The notes: generated by a model from the letters alone, not told the origin. Positions 43,186-52,070 are shown, numbered from the stretch's first letter. The stretch is DNA of 64,000 bases from Dokdonia donghaensis DSW-1 (GCF_001653755.1 NZ_CP015125.1:1436501-1500500); one strand, 5' to 3'. Numbers and translations are program-made.

Positions 43186-43651
43186 TGAGAAATATATTTT
43201 TTGCTACAATTTTTTTGCTATTAGTCCTATCTTGTGGTCCAGAGACTGAGCGGGAGATGAGAACTTATGCCATATTGAATGAAACCAATAATAATGTCAC
43301 ATTGTTATTAAGTTTAAATAATATAGATGAACTAAATACTTATGTAATGTTGGGTACAAATGAAATTTACAGGGGCGAGCGGTTAGAGCTTGGTAATTTG
43401 ACAATGTTACCAGAAACCACAACGCCAGTTCAATCATTAGGCGCAGACGAGGTTGCTATTGTTTTTGATGACGAATATGTATTGTTTTTGACGTAGATCT
43501 ATCTAACGACGAGCCTGTATTTAGTGATCCATTAAACAGAAACCCTTTCCGTCACGGAAGTTATGAAAATATAGGGAATGATGAGTTTTTGTACACCATC
43601 ACTCAGGAGGATTTCGAGAATGCAATGCCTTGTGATGGCCCTTGTGAGTAA
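43185..43651 (+). pseudogene. Lipoprotein gene with an apparent frameshift
   Basis: The first frame encodes a lipoprotein signal (LLLVLSC, Cys17) and about 86 further residues, stopping at 43494-43496 after DDEYVLFLT. Immediately beyond, a second frame reads DVDLSNDEPVFSDP and on to PCDGPCE with a TAA at 43649-43651. The change falls at a run of five Ts near 43484-43488; one extra T would join the frames as VLFFDVDLSND and give a protein of about 155 residues. It could be a real mutation, a sequencing or assembly error, or slippage. Function is unknown. Confidence 0.6.
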
Positions 43652-43667
43652 CTAAGAATAGTTTAAT

Positions 43668-43695
43668 AAATGGGATGCTTAGGTGTCCCATTTTT
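43668..43695 (+). terminator. Terminator after the frameshifted gene
   Basis: AAATGGGA (43668-43675) pairs with TCCCATTT (43686-43693) around a 10-nt loop, then Ts. It confirms that the second frame belongs to the upstream unit. Confidence 0.8.
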
Positions 43696-43709
43696 AATTT
43701 TAAGATTTT

Positions 43710-44801
43710 ATGAAAACTATAATCAAGATTATAATACTATTATTTATGGGTTTTGGCGCGACCGCGCAAACTCCAGAAACGATAGCTCTAGGCAACCCTT
43801 ATGGAGAGATTACCGTAATTGGAAACACGCTCTACCGTGGTGGTCAAGGAGCGCAAGTGGGAACGTATGATTTAAACACCTCAGATTTTACAGAGAACAT
43901 TATCGGGACAGGTTCAGGTACAAATCCGCATTTACGATTTGCTGTAAACCCTACAGAAGAGAATGTGTATATCTCAGAGTTTGGAGGTCCGATCTATGCT
44001 GCAGCTATTACAGAGAGTAATCTTACTCTAATACAACAAGGAGCTACTACTGGTGGGGAGGTGCTAGGGATGGCTATTTCTGGGAATACAGTGTATTATA
44101 ACACAACAGCTCCACAAATACTACGGTTTCAAATGAATGATCCAGATAGTACGCAGGAAGTATTCTTTGATCCAGCGAGCATATTGCCTATTTTTAATAT
44201 GATCATAGCAAATGATGTGCTGTATTATAGTACACAGTCAGACTTTGAAGAGCCTATAGATTATCAACTATTTTCATTAGATATTACAGCCACAAACCCT
44301 ACTCCACAATTAGTGACTACCACACCAGAGCGTGCTTGGACGTTTGTAGTTGAGGGTGATGTATTATACATAGGTAGCGACCAGAATAATAGTGTGTATA
44401 CAAAAGACCTTTCTGATAGTAGTGCGCAAGAAGCAACGTTACTTAGAACCTTAGACCTAGGTAATGCTACAAATCTATATAGTATAGATGCAGCGGGTGA
44501 TTTTTTCTATTATTCAAGTACTGGTCAAGAGGGAGGTATCTATAGAATAGCATTAGATAATTTATCTGTAAGTAATGCTACAAAAACCACTCTTACTGTA
44601 TTTCCTAATCCTGTAGAAAGCCACTTACAACTCTCAGGAATTAATGCAGTGACTCCATATGAAATCTATAGTCTTGATGGTAAAAAAGTAGTGTCTGGAG
44701 ATTATTTGCCAAATACATCAATAGATTTGGAGGATTTAGCTTCAGGTATATATGTATTAAGTCTAAATGGAGTGCATCATATCAAAGTTTTTAAGCAGTA
44801 A
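43710..44801 (+). CDS. Secreted protein with type IX secretion sorting domain
   Basis: A signal peptide (residues 1-19, ending ATAQ) leads a body of repeated short beta segments resembling a propeller (patterns such as GNTLYRGG, GNTVYYNT, NDVLYYST, GDVLYIGS). A C-terminal type A sorting domain spans about residues 290-363, with VFPNPVESHLQLSG, YEIYSLDGKKVVSG and GIYVLSLNG. The protein would cross the outer membrane by the type IX system and be anchored or released. Ligand or enzymatic role is unknown. It has its own terminator. Confidence 0.85.
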   Translation: MKTIIKIIILLFMGFGATAQTPETIALGNPYGEITVIGNTLYRGGQGAQVGTYDLNTSDFTENIIGTGSGTNPHLRFAVNPTEENVYISEFGGPIYAAAITESNLTLIQQGATTGGEVLGMAISGNTVYYNTTAPQILRFQMNDPDSTQEVFFDPASILPIFNMIIANDVLYYSTQSDFEEPIDYQLFSLDITATNPTPQLVTTTPERAWTFVVEGDVLYIGSDQNNSVYTKDLSDSSAQEATLLRTLDLGNATNLYSIDAAGDFFYYSSTGQEGGIYRIALDNLSVSNATKTTLTVFPNPVESHLQLSGINAVTPYEIYSLDGKKVVSGDYLPNTSIDLEDLASGIYVLSLNGVHHIKVFKQ

Positions 44802-44827
44802 GCCTGCTAGTTTTAAAGGGAAAAATC

Positions 44828-44860
44828 CCAGTCTTTTTTTCTTAAAGGCTGGTTTTTTTT
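44828..44860 (+). terminator. Terminator of the type IX-secreted protein gene
   Basis: CCAGTCTTT (44828-44836) pairs with AAAGGCTGG (44844-44852), one G-U pair, then eight Ts. An exact palindrome copy begins at the next base. Confidence 0.85.
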
Positions 44861-44876
44861 GCTTTCGCGAAAGCGG
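44861..44876. repeat. Palindrome copy abutting a terminator T-run
   Basis: GCTTTCGCGAAAGCGG; exact 14-mer 44861-44874, directly after the last T of the preceding terminator. Confidence 0.9.
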
Positions 44877-44970
44877 AATTAAGAAAGAAGGTAGCTCAGA
44901 TATGTAAAATGTCTGGGCTATTTCTATTTATATGTGATTCTATTTTATAAAAACGCTCTTGTGTATTATA

Positions 44971-45001
44971 TTGAAAACTGTTGTAATTTGAAGTACTTTT
45001 G
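44971..45001 (+). promoter_or_regulatory. Promoter of dnaG
   Basis: TTG (44971-44973), 20-nt spacer and TACTTTTG (44994-45001), a full match to TAnnTTTG, 45 nt before the start codon. Confidence 0.6.
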
Positions 45002-45045
45002 CAGGCTACCAAAAGTTATTGTAACATAATCACGCCAATCTAGAT

Positions 45046-47028
45046 TTGATATCAAAAGAAACCATAGACAAAGTTTTTGAAACCGCCCGTGTAGAGGAGG
45101 TGATAGGTGATTTTGTAAATCTTAAAAAATCTGGATCAAATTTTAAAGGCCTCTCTCCATTTTCTGACGAGCGTACGCCTAGTTTTATGGTGAGTCCTGT
45201 AAAACAAATTTGGAAAGATTTTTCTACTGGTAAAGGAGGTTCGGCGGTTTCATTTTTGATGGAACACGAGCACTTTAGCTATCCAGAAGCGATAAAATAC
45301 CTAGCCAAAAAGTACAACATTGAGGTAGAAGAAACAGAGCGCACAGACGAGCAAAAGGAGGCTGCAAATGAGCGTGAGAGTATGTATCTCGTGAGTGAGT
45401 ATGCTCGTGATTACTTCCATAAAACGATGCTCAACTCAGAGCAGGGTAAGGCTATAGGTCTTTCATATTTTAAAGAACGCGGGTTTATTGCAGCGACTAT
45501 TGAAAAATTTCAGCTAGGGTATAATCCAGATCAATGGGATGCTTTTACGAGTGAGGCAATACGTCAAGGTTACAAACTAGATTACTTAGAAAAGACAGGA
45601 CTCTCTATAGTTAAGGAGGAGAAGCAATTTGACCGTTTTAAAGGGCGTGTGATGTTTCCTATACACTCTATGAGTGGTCGTGTGCTAGGTTTTGGAGGTA
45701 GAATATTAGATAGTAGTAAGAAAGCAGCAAAGTATCTCAACTCGCCAGAGAGTGACATTTACCATAAGAGTAAAGTGCTGTATGGTATTTACTATGCAAA
45801 GCAAGCTATTGCAAAGGAGGATAACTGTTACCTGGTAGAAGGGTATACAGATGTGATACAAATGTTTCAGTCTGGTATTGAGAATGTAGTTTCTTCTTCT
45901 GGAACGGCACTTACACCAGAGCAAATACGATTAATAAATAGACTTACTAAAAATATAACGGTTCTTTTTGATGGTGATGCTGCGGGACAGCGTGCTGCAC
46001 TACGAGGGATTGATTTAATTCTCGAGCAGGGAATGAATGTGAGGGTTTGCTCCTTTCCTGAGGGGGAAGATCCAGACTCATTTTCGCGAAAGCATAGTAA
46101 AGAAGAAATCGTTGCTTTTTTTGATGAAAATGCAAAAGACTTTATACAGTACAAAGCAAACCTACTTGTAGAAGAAGCGGCTGGTGATCCTGTAAAAAAA
46201 GCAGATACTGTGCGTGATATGGTAGAGAGTATTTCTAAAATACCTGACGCCATAAAGCAAGAAATTTATGTGCAAGAGTGTGCGCGTATAATGGAGGTCT
46301 CTGAGACTGTGTTGTATAATACGCTTGCTCAAATACTCAAGAAAGATAAAAAGGAGGCTGTAAAACAATATAGAGGTAATCAATCTCAATCACCACCACC
46401 TGAATATATGTCTGTGGTGCCAGACGAGATGCCTAATGCTGTCGAGAAAGTTAATGTGTTATATGAGCTTGAGCGCAAGCTTATAGAGTCATTGCTTTTA
46501 TACGGGCAGGTGGAAGAAGATTTTGAAGATCTTGTTCTTAAAGAAAATGAAGATGGCTCACTAGGCCTAGTACCAGAGGTTCATAAACTTAGGGTTTTTG
46601 AAAAAATCTATTTAGACCTACAAGATGATGAGGTAGAGTTTACAAACGACCTTTTTAAGGTCTTGTATGTGAGAATAGTGGAGCAAATGAATTTAAATGA
46701 TAATTTTCAAATTCAAAACTTCATCAATGAGCTCGCTCCAGAAGAAGCAAGTGAGATTTCTAACATCGTTCTTAATGATGAGAAGTATGAGCTACACCGC
46801 TGGGATACACGAGAGGTGTATGTACGTAAAAAAGAGACCTCAATAGCTCAGTTTGTATCAGAAACTGTGCTTAGTTTACGTAAATACCTTATCACCCAGA
46901 AGATAAAAGAGCTTATGGAGGAGACACAAGGAAGCTCTAATAATCAGGAGATTATTAAAGACATTCTTGATTACCAATCGCTCAATACCTTGCTGGGTAA
47001 TAAACTGGGCCGAGTGCTGTCGGTCTAG
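45046..47028 (+). CDS. dnaG: DNA primase lacking the zinc-ribbon ligands
   Basis: Synthesises RNA primers for replication. The start is TTG, giving MISKETIDKVFETARVEEVI as in relatives. The N-terminal CHC2 domain keeps its frame (LSPFSDERTPSF, IWKDFSTGKGG), but the usual CPFH and CxxC ligands read SPFS and DFST, so all four zinc ligands are lost. The TOPRIM domain is intact (LVEGYTDVI around residue 265, LFDGDAAG), and the C-terminal helicase-binding region extends to 660 residues. A partial palindrome is in the coding sequence at SFSRKH. The 3' end overlaps the convergent regulator gene by 4 nt. Confidence 0.95.
   Translation: MISKETIDKVFETARVEEVIGDFVNLKKSGSNFKGLSPFSDERTPSFMVSPVKQIWKDFSTGKGGSAVSFLMEHEHFSYPEAIKYLAKKYNIEVEETERTDEQKEAANERESMYLVSEYARDYFHKTMLNSEQGKAIGLSYFKERGFIAATIEKFQLGYNPDQWDAFTSEAIRQGYKLDYLEKTGLSIVKEEKQFDRFKGRVMFPIHSMSGRVLGFGGRILDSSKKAAKYLNSPESDIYHKSKVLYGIYYAKQAIAKEDNCYLVEGYTDVIQMFQSGIENVVSSSGTALTPEQIRLINRLTKNITVLFDGDAAGQRAALRGIDLILEQGMNVRVCSFPEGEDPDSFSRKHSKEEIVAFFDENAKDFIQYKANLLVEEAAGDPVKKADTVRDMVESISKIPDAIKQEIYVQECARIMEVSETVLYNTLAQILKKDKKEAVKQYRGNQSQSPPPEYMSVVPDEMPNAVEKVNVLYELERKLIESLLLYGQVEEDFEDLVLKENEDGSLGLVPEVHKLRVFEKIYLDLQDDEVEFTNDLFKVLYVRIVEQMNLNDNFQIQNFINELAPEEASEISNIVLNDEKYELHRWDTREVYVRKKETSIAQFVSETVLSLRKYLITQKIKELMEETQGSSNNQEIIKDILDYQSLNTLLGNKLGRVLSV
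46080..46093. repeat. Partial palindrome copy inside dnaG
   Basis: ATTTTCGCGAAAGC, the right 12 bases matching the element. It is read in the third possible frame (TTT TCG CGA AAG: Phe-Ser-Arg-Lys). Confidence 0.5.
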
Positions 47029-47663
47029 ATATGACTACTCTGCAATAAACGTGCGTGCTTTATGAGCTCTGCCACATTTTGTGCTTCTAGTTTTTTGAGT
47101 AATCGCATCTTATAAGTACTTACGGTTTTCTCGTTAATATCTAGGTCGGCGGCAATTTCTTTGTTGCGCTTACCATTAGATAAGAGGTTGAGAACTTCGA
47201 TCTCTCTACTTGAGAGTTTTTTATACTTATATGCTAAACCTTGCGTAGCATTACCATCATTTACAAGTCGCTGGCTTAAAGCTTCATTAAGGTATATACC
47301 ACCTTTTTGAACTTGTGTAATGGCGTTTACAATACGCTCTACATCTGCTGTTTTTGCAACATATCCAGAGGCTCCATATTTGATAGCGCTTAGAGCATAC
47401 ATCTCCTCGGGATGACAGCTTAAAACGAGTATCTTGATATGGGGGAACTCTCTCTTAATTGCTTTTAGGGCAGTTATACTATTTAGGTTAGGGATATCGA
47501 TTTCAAGAATGAGGATATCCACCTCGGTTGTGGTCAAGGTGTTCAGAAGGTTATTTCCATCTTTTACATAACCTATAATGTCATAATGACCTTCGGATTG
47601 TAGAATAGAGGAAATACCCTTTCGTGTGATCGGGTGATGATCTGCTATTAGTACTTTGTTCAT
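47025..47663 (-). CDS. NarL/LuxR-type response regulator with atypical receiver
   Basis: Receiver domain (residues 1-120) plus LuxR-type helix-turn-helix (about 148-205, SSREIEVLNLLSNGKRNKEI). The receiver differs at key sites. The acidic pair reads ADHHP where ADDHP is usual, and the phospho-acceptor position reads LILEIDIPN, that is Glu where Asp is expected. The Lys of YVAKTADV is kept. The Glu could mimic a permanently phosphorylated state or the protein may work without a kinase. No sensor kinase is adjacent. It converges on dnaG. Confidence 0.88.
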   Translation of the reverse strand: MNKVLIADHHPITRKGISSILQSEGHYDIIGYVKDGNNLLNTLTTTEVDILILEIDIPNLNSITALKAIKREFPHIKILVLSCHPEEMYALSAIKYGASGYVAKTADVERIVNAITQVQKGGIYLNEALSQRLVNDGNATQGLAYKYKKLSSREIEVLNLLSNGKRNKEIAADLDINEKTVSTYKMRLLKKLEAQNVAELIKHARLLQSSHI

Positions 47664-47789
47664 TAGTTATTGTTTTAACAAATAATGAAACAAGAAATTG
47701 AGGGGTTTACTTGTTTGTTTGCTGCACTAATGTAAGCTATATTGATAAAGTTATTAACGTTTTTGTTAAAAAAATCGCTAAAACACACT

Positions 47790-48578
47790 TTATTTAAGAC
47801 TAACGGGTATTTCGCACACCGGAATCGGGTTCATTTTATGAAGATTTGCTGTATTTAATTTTTTATAAAGCTTAAATACTCTATGTTGCTCATCTGTCCA
47901 GTTGTCAGATTTTCCACCATTGTCATCTTGCTGCATTGCCCATTCTAGCTGGTCATATGTTGCTCCTATTTGATCTTCGTCTGTGCGGTCATCTCCCCAT
48001 AATCCATCTGTAGGAGCGGCTTTTTGTATACTCTCAGGAACACCTACGTGTACAGCACAGGCATACACTTCAGATTTCATTAAATCTGCAATAGGGCTTA
48101 AGTCTACGCCTCCATCACCATATTTTGTATAAAAGCCTACGCCAAAGTCTTCTACCTTATTACCTGTACCAGCGACAAGGTATTTGTGTAACCCAGCAAA
48201 GTAATACAAAGTACTCATACGTAGTCTAGCTCTCGTATTTGCTAGACTTAGATTAAGTTGCTCGCTCATCTCTACTGCGGGCACAGCTTTTTTCATTTGC
48301 TCAAAGGTATCGGTAAGGTTAACCTCCACGTCTGTCACGTTTGCAAATCTTTCTTTAAGTTGTTTGATGTGTTCTTTTGCACGTGTAACTTGACGCTCAT
48401 CTTGATGTATAGGCATCTCTACACAAAGTACCCTAAGTCCAGTTTTTGCACATAATGTCGAGGTGAGTGCACTATCTATACCACCACTTATGCCTACTAC
48501 AAAACCATTCATTCTCGCATTAGTTGCATATTCTTTTAACCAGTTTACGATGTGATCTACTACTTTTTCGGTTTGCAT
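47790..48578 (-). CDS. nadE: NAD(+) synthase, ammonia-type
   Basis: Last step of NAD synthesis, amidating nicotinate adenine dinucleotide. It has 262 residues with the ATP-pyrophosphatase loop GISGGIDSALTS near residue 28. Conserved GTGNKVEDFGVGFYTKYGDGGVDLSPI follows. There is no glutaminase domain, so free ammonia is the expected donor. It is divergent from gldB, the arrangement seen in gliding Flavobacteriaceae. Confidence 0.95.
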   Translation of the reverse strand: MQTEKVVDHIVNWLKEYATNARMNGFVVGISGGIDSALTSTLCAKTGLRVLCVEMPIHQDERQVTRAKEHIKQLKERFANVTDVEVNLTDTFEQMKKAVPAVEMSEQLNLSLANTRARLRMSTLYYFAGLHKYLVAGTGNKVEDFGVGFYTKYGDGGVDLSPIADLMKSEVYACAVHVGVPESIQKAAPTDGLWGDDRTDEDQIGATYDQLEWAMQQDDNGGKSDNWTDEQHRVFKLYKKLNTANLHKMNPIPVCEIPVSLK

Positions 48579-48614
48579 TTGTGATTATTTTAGAGTGTAT
48601 AAAATTGGTACTTT

Positions 48615-48622
48615 TACCTTTG
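48615..48622 (+). promoter_or_regulatory. Probable -7 box of gldB-gldC
   Basis: TACCTTTG matches TAnnTTTG, 39 nt before the first gldB start. No well-placed TTG was found upstream. Confidence 0.45.
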
Positions 48623-48661
48623 TAAACGCGATACAATACAACTTTTTGTATTACCTGCGTT

Positions 48662-49639
48662 ATGAATTATAAAGATACAAACTCTATGAATAAAATGCTT
48701 GTGCTTTTAGTAATGCTAGGTCTAGTAACCGGCTGCGCTGAAATTTCAAAAGAGGAGGCCGCTATAGAAGCTATTGAGTTAGATATGGAGGTGCGACGCT
48801 TTGACCAGTTGTTTGCAAAGTCTACAATAAATGAGCTAGATAATTTAAAAGGGGAGTTTCCTTATTTGTTCTCAAAAAAATATCCAGATGAGTACTGGGC
48901 GCAGCGCTTTAAAGATACCATCCAGATTGAAATTAATGAAGAGCTGGCAAAGACATATCCAGATTTTAGTCAAGAAGAGGAGCAGTTAGAAAATCTATTT
49001 CGTCATATAGTTTATTACTTTCCAGAGACTACTGTGCCTAAGGTAGTAACGCTTGCTTCTGAGGTAGATTATAGAAATAAAGTTGTGCTGGCAGATAGTC
49101 TTCTCCTTATAGGTCTAGATACCTACCTAGGTACAGATCACCATTTTTATATAGGTATTCCTAAATTTCAAAGTAAAAACTTTAGAAAGGAGCAAATAGC
49201 AGTAGATGTTGCTGCAGCATTTGCAAATCAAAAAGTAAGTAAGCCACGCACTCAAGATTTTCTTTCAGAAATGATTTATGAGGGAAAAAAGCTGTATTTA
49301 ATGAAAACCTTATTAGGAGAAACCCCGCTTCAAGAGGTTTTTGGGTATACAGAAAGTGAGCTCACCTTTGCACAAGAAAACGAGATGAATATCTGGGAGT
49401 TCTTTATTAAAAATGAACTGCTTTATGACACAGATAAAAAATTGCTTAGTCGTTTTATAGATCCTGCTCCTTTCTCAAAGTTTTATCTATCCTTTGATAA
49501 TGAAACACCTGGGCGCATAGGGAGATTTATAGGTTATGAGATTGTTGCGTCATATATGTCTAAAAATGATATATCGCTTAAAGCGCTATTGAATCAAGAT
49601 GCAACTACTATCTTTGCAAACGCAAAATATAAACCCTAA
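48662..49639 (+). CDS. gldB: Gliding-motility lipoprotein GldB
   Basis: Lipoprotein required for gliding and, through the type IX system, for secretion in Flavobacterium johnsoniae. It has 325 residues. Lipobox VTGC follows a hydrophobic stretch; the second ATG at 48686 gives a more compact signal (MNKMLVLLVMLGLVTGC) and may be the real start. GldB-like pieces include VRRFDQLFAK, FPYLFSKKYPDEYW and GTDHHFYIGIPKFQSKNF. gldC follows 3 nt later. Confidence 0.9.
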   Translation: MNYKDTNSMNKMLVLLVMLGLVTGCAEISKEEAAIEAIELDMEVRRFDQLFAKSTINELDNLKGEFPYLFSKKYPDEYWAQRFKDTIQIEINEELAKTYPDFSQEEEQLENLFRHIVYYFPETTVPKVVTLASEVDYRNKVVLADSLLLIGLDTYLGTDHHFYIGIPKFQSKNFRKEQIAVDVAAAFANQKVSKPRTQDFLSEMIYEGKKLYLMKTLLGETPLQEVFGYTESELTFAQENEMNIWEFFIKNELLYDTDKKLLSRFIDPAPFSKFYLSFDNETPGRIGRFIGYEIVASYMSKNDISLKALLNQDATTIFANAKYKP

Positions 49640-49642
49640 GAA

Positions 49643-49981
49643 ATGGCAAAAAACATAAAATCTGATATAAAAATTTCTATTGAGCTTGATGAAAATCGTG
49701 TGCCAGAAAAAATGGCGTGGACAGCTCGTGATGGAGGAGTGGCAAATGAGGAGGCAAAAGCGATGCTACTCTCTCTGTGGGATCCTAACCAGAAAGAAAC
49801 TGTACGTATAGATTTATGGACCAAGGATATGCCAGTAGATGAGATGCAGCAGTTTTTTCATCAAGTGCTTGTAGGGATGACAGACTCTTTTAAACGTGCT
49901 ACAAATGATGAGAAAATGGCAGATACGATGAAAGATTTTACAGATTACTTTGCAGAGCACCTTAACTTAAAGGAGAAGTAA
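49643..49981 (+). CDS. gldC: Gliding-motility protein GldC
   Basis: Small cytoplasmic partner of GldB, 112 residues. It starts MAKNIKSDIKISIELDENRVPE and includes ARDGGVANEEAKAMLLSLWDP, typical of the family. The exact molecular role is not known. It is coupled to gldB and followed 5 nt later by a small conserved protein gene. Confidence 0.92.
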   Translation: MAKNIKSDIKISIELDENRVPEKMAWTARDGGVANEEAKAMLLSLWDPNQKETVRIDLWTKDMPVDEMQQFFHQVLVGMTDSFKRATNDEKMADTMKDFTDYFAEHLNLKEK

Positions 49982-49986
49982 AAATT

Positions 49987-50358
49987 ATGGGTTTGCTATT
50001 TATATATAATGCAAACTCTGGCGCCATAAATGGTCTTTTAGATACGGCTCATAAGCTGGTGAGTCCAGAAACTTACCAGTGCGAGCTTTGTGATCTTACC
50101 CACGGAGCTTTTACAGAAAAGAAGGTGTGGTTACGCTTTCGCGAAAGCGTAAAAACCCCAATGCAGTTTTTGCATAAAGATGAGTTCTTAAAGCGTTACA
50201 ATTCTAAGTGGTTACCGCAGTATGATTTTCCTTTAGTACTAGCCGCTACAGATAGCGGTCTAGAAGTTGCTATTTCAAAAGAGCGACTTACTGAGTTGCA
50301 AACGCCAGAAGCTTTAATAGAAGAAGTGCAAGAGGTGTTGCGTCTTTTTAATTTTTGA
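49987..50358 (+). CDS. Conserved hypothetical protein carrying an in-frame palindrome copy
   Basis: A 123-residue protein starting MGLLFIYNANSGAINGLLD, with two Cys (CELC near residues 32-35) and a helical C-terminus (EALIEEVQEVLRLF). It looks like a small protein family seen beside gliding genes, of unknown function; some relatives carry GTPase labels without GTPase motifs, and none are seen here. The exact palindrome encodes LRFRESV in its middle. The 3' end overlaps engB by 11 nt on the opposite strand. Confidence 0.7.
   Translation: MGLLFIYNANSGAINGLLDTAHKLVSPETYQCELCDLTHGAFTEKKVWLRFRESVKTPMQFLHKDEFLKRYNSKWLPQYDFPLVLAATDSGLEVAISKERLTELQTPEALIEEVQEVLRLFNF
50131..50152. repeat. Full 22-bp palindrome inside a coding sequence
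   Basis: TTACGCTTTCGCGAAAGCGTAA is a perfect 22-bp palindrome. It is read TTA CGC TTT CGC GAA AGC GTA, Leu-Arg-Phe-Arg-Glu-Ser-Val, without disturbing the frame. Confidence 0.95.
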
Positions 50359-50953
50359 GATTGCTGTTTATCTCCTCAATGTAGTTTAAAATTTCATCTT
50401 GCCCGGTTCCATCACTTGAGCTGCTTATAAAGTAGTTAGGAAACTCCCACCATACACCCTCAAGCATAATACGTTTGTACTCTTCTATATTGCGTTCTAG
50501 AGCTTGTGGTCGAAGCTTGTCTGCCTTAGTAAATATGATGGAAAAAGGGATTTCCTTCTCACCCATATACTCCATAAACTCCATATCTATTTTTTGAGGC
50601 TCGTGGCGGCAATCTACCAGGACAAAAGCAGAGATCATTTGCTCGCGTTGCTCAAAATAGTCTGTAATAAATTTTTGAAAATACTTCTTATCTTTTTTTG
50701 ATACTCGAGCATAACCATAACCAGGTAAATCAACTAGGTGCCAGTTTTCGTTTATTAAAAAGTGATTAATAAGCTGCGTTTTTCCTGGTCTTCCAGAAGT
50801 TTTGGCAAGACTCTTACGGTTAGTAAGCATATTTATAAGTGAAGACTTACCTACATTAGAGCGGCCTATAAAGGCGTATTCTGGTATGCGCGTGTTAGGG
50901 CATTTTGATACCTCAGAATTACTTACTACAAATGTGGCAGACTTTATTTTCAT
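50348..50953 (-). CDS. engB: Ribosome-biogenesis GTPase EngB/YsxC/YihA
   Basis: Essential small GTPase for 50S assembly, 201 residues. G1 FIGRSNVGKSSLIN (near 28-41), G3 LVDLPGYGYA, G4 IFTKADKL and the G5-like ISSSS are all seen. It is transcribed against the preceding gene, with an 11-nt overlap of the 3' ends. Confidence 0.95.
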   Translation of the reverse strand: MKIKSATFVVSNSEVSKCPNTRIPEYAFIGRSNVGKSSLINMLTNRKSLAKTSGRPGKTQLINHFLINENWHLVDLPGYGYARVSKKDKKYFQKFITDYFEQREQMISAFVLVDCRHEPQKIDMEFMEYMGEKEIPFSIIFTKADKLRPQALERNIEEYKRIMLEGVWWEFPNYFISSSSDGTGQDEILNYIEEINSNLKN

Positions 50954-51085
50954 AATGCAAAAGTAACAATGTAATCCCTTATTAAAGAATTACAATACAA
51001 TAAAGTGCAAAGCAATTACCGTGTGGAGATAATTGCAAAAAGCTGAGAGTATAAATTTAAATTGTTTAGTCTGTAGTTAAGGTTG

Positions 51086-51850
51086 TTAAAAACCTCTTTC
51101 TTTGAGCCACTTAAGAAGTATGTCGTTAAACTCCTTAGGCTTTTCCATCATTGCCGCGTGACCACACTCATCTATCCAAAATAGATCTGAATCTGGGAGC
51201 AATTTATTAAAATCTTCGGCAACTTCTGGTGGAGTGACACCATCTTGTTTTCCCCAGATGATGCACGTAGGTGTCTTCATCTCTGGAAGATCTTGCGCCA
51301 TATTGTGACGTATAGCACTCTTTGCAATAGCAAGCGTTTTAAGAAGCTTGTTACGGTCATTTACAGTATCATACACTTCGTCTACAATTTCTTTTGTAGC
51401 GCAGTCAGGGTTGTAAAAAACGCCTTGTGCCTTTTGCTTGATGTACTCATAATCACCACGCTTAGGGTAGCTTTCTCCCATTGCGCTCTCATAAAGACCA
51501 GAGCTTCCTGTGATAACCAGTGCTTTTACGGTTTCTGGAGCCATCTTTGTATGATAAAGACCCACGTGACCTCCCATAGAGTTACCTAATAATATTACTT
51601 CTTTATACCCTTTCATTTTTATAAAATCGTTCAGGTATGAAGCAAAAGATTTTACGCCAGTCTTAAGAAGCGGCATTGTATAAACTGGTAGTTCTGGGAT
51701 AACCACCTTGTACCCATTTTCCGAAAAATGAGAAGTCACCTCATCAAAGTTGCTTAAGCCTCCCATTAACCCGTGTAAGATAATAATTGGTGTGCCTTCG
51801 CCTTTCTCTAGATAGGTAAAATCTCCTTCAGTAATTAAGTCGTGTGTCAT
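51086..51850 (-). CDS. Alpha/beta-hydrolase
   Basis: A 254-residue serine hydrolase. The oxyanion strand IIILHGLMGGLSNFD, the nucleophile elbow GNSMGGHVG, the acidic GKQDGVTP and the His in DECGHAAMMEKP give a complete catalytic triad. It resembles the MhpC/BioH-like group acting on small esters or C-C bonds. The substrate is unknown. A 315-nt divergent gap holding the mraZ control region lies upstream. Confidence 0.85.
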   Translation of the reverse strand: MTHDLITEGDFTYLEKGEGTPIIILHGLMGGLSNFDEVTSHFSENGYKVVIPELPVYTMPLLKTGVKSFASYLNDFIKMKGYKEVILLGNSMGGHVGLYHTKMAPETVKALVITGSSGLYESAMGESYPKRGDYEYIKQKAQGVFYNPDCATKEIVDEVYDTVNDRNKLLKTLAIAKSAIRHNMAQDLPEMKTPTCIIWGKQDGVTPPEVAEDFNKLLPDSDLFWIDECGHAAMMEKPKEFNDILLKWLKERGF

Positions 51851-51976
51851 AAATGTGGTTAGTCTTCAATCCAAGCAAATATAGCTATTTCGGTTTTGAT
51901 TGGTTACCATTTTTTGACTTTGCTTTGCAGGGTTTATATCCTGTTATATAGTGTTCATTATGAGAGTTTTTAGTGA

Positions 51977-51991
51977 GCTTTCGCGAAAGCG
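51977..51991. repeat. Palindrome copy in the hydrolase-mraZ gap
   Basis: Exact GCTTTCGCGAAAGC at 51977-51990, flanked by A on the left and G on the right. It lies 94 nt before the first MraZ-type box. Confidence 0.9.
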
Positions 51992-52070
51992 TGCCTCAAC
52001 ATATCAAAGATTTTTTTGAGTAAAAGGCCTCAATTTAAAGTAATGAACCATTGTTAACAAGTATAGGGTG

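Noticed and set aside
50131..50152. The palindrome as a ParB parS site
   Set aside because: The usual parS core is TGTTTCACGTGAAACA. The shared TTTC/GAAA arms are not enough, and the copy number is far too high for parS.
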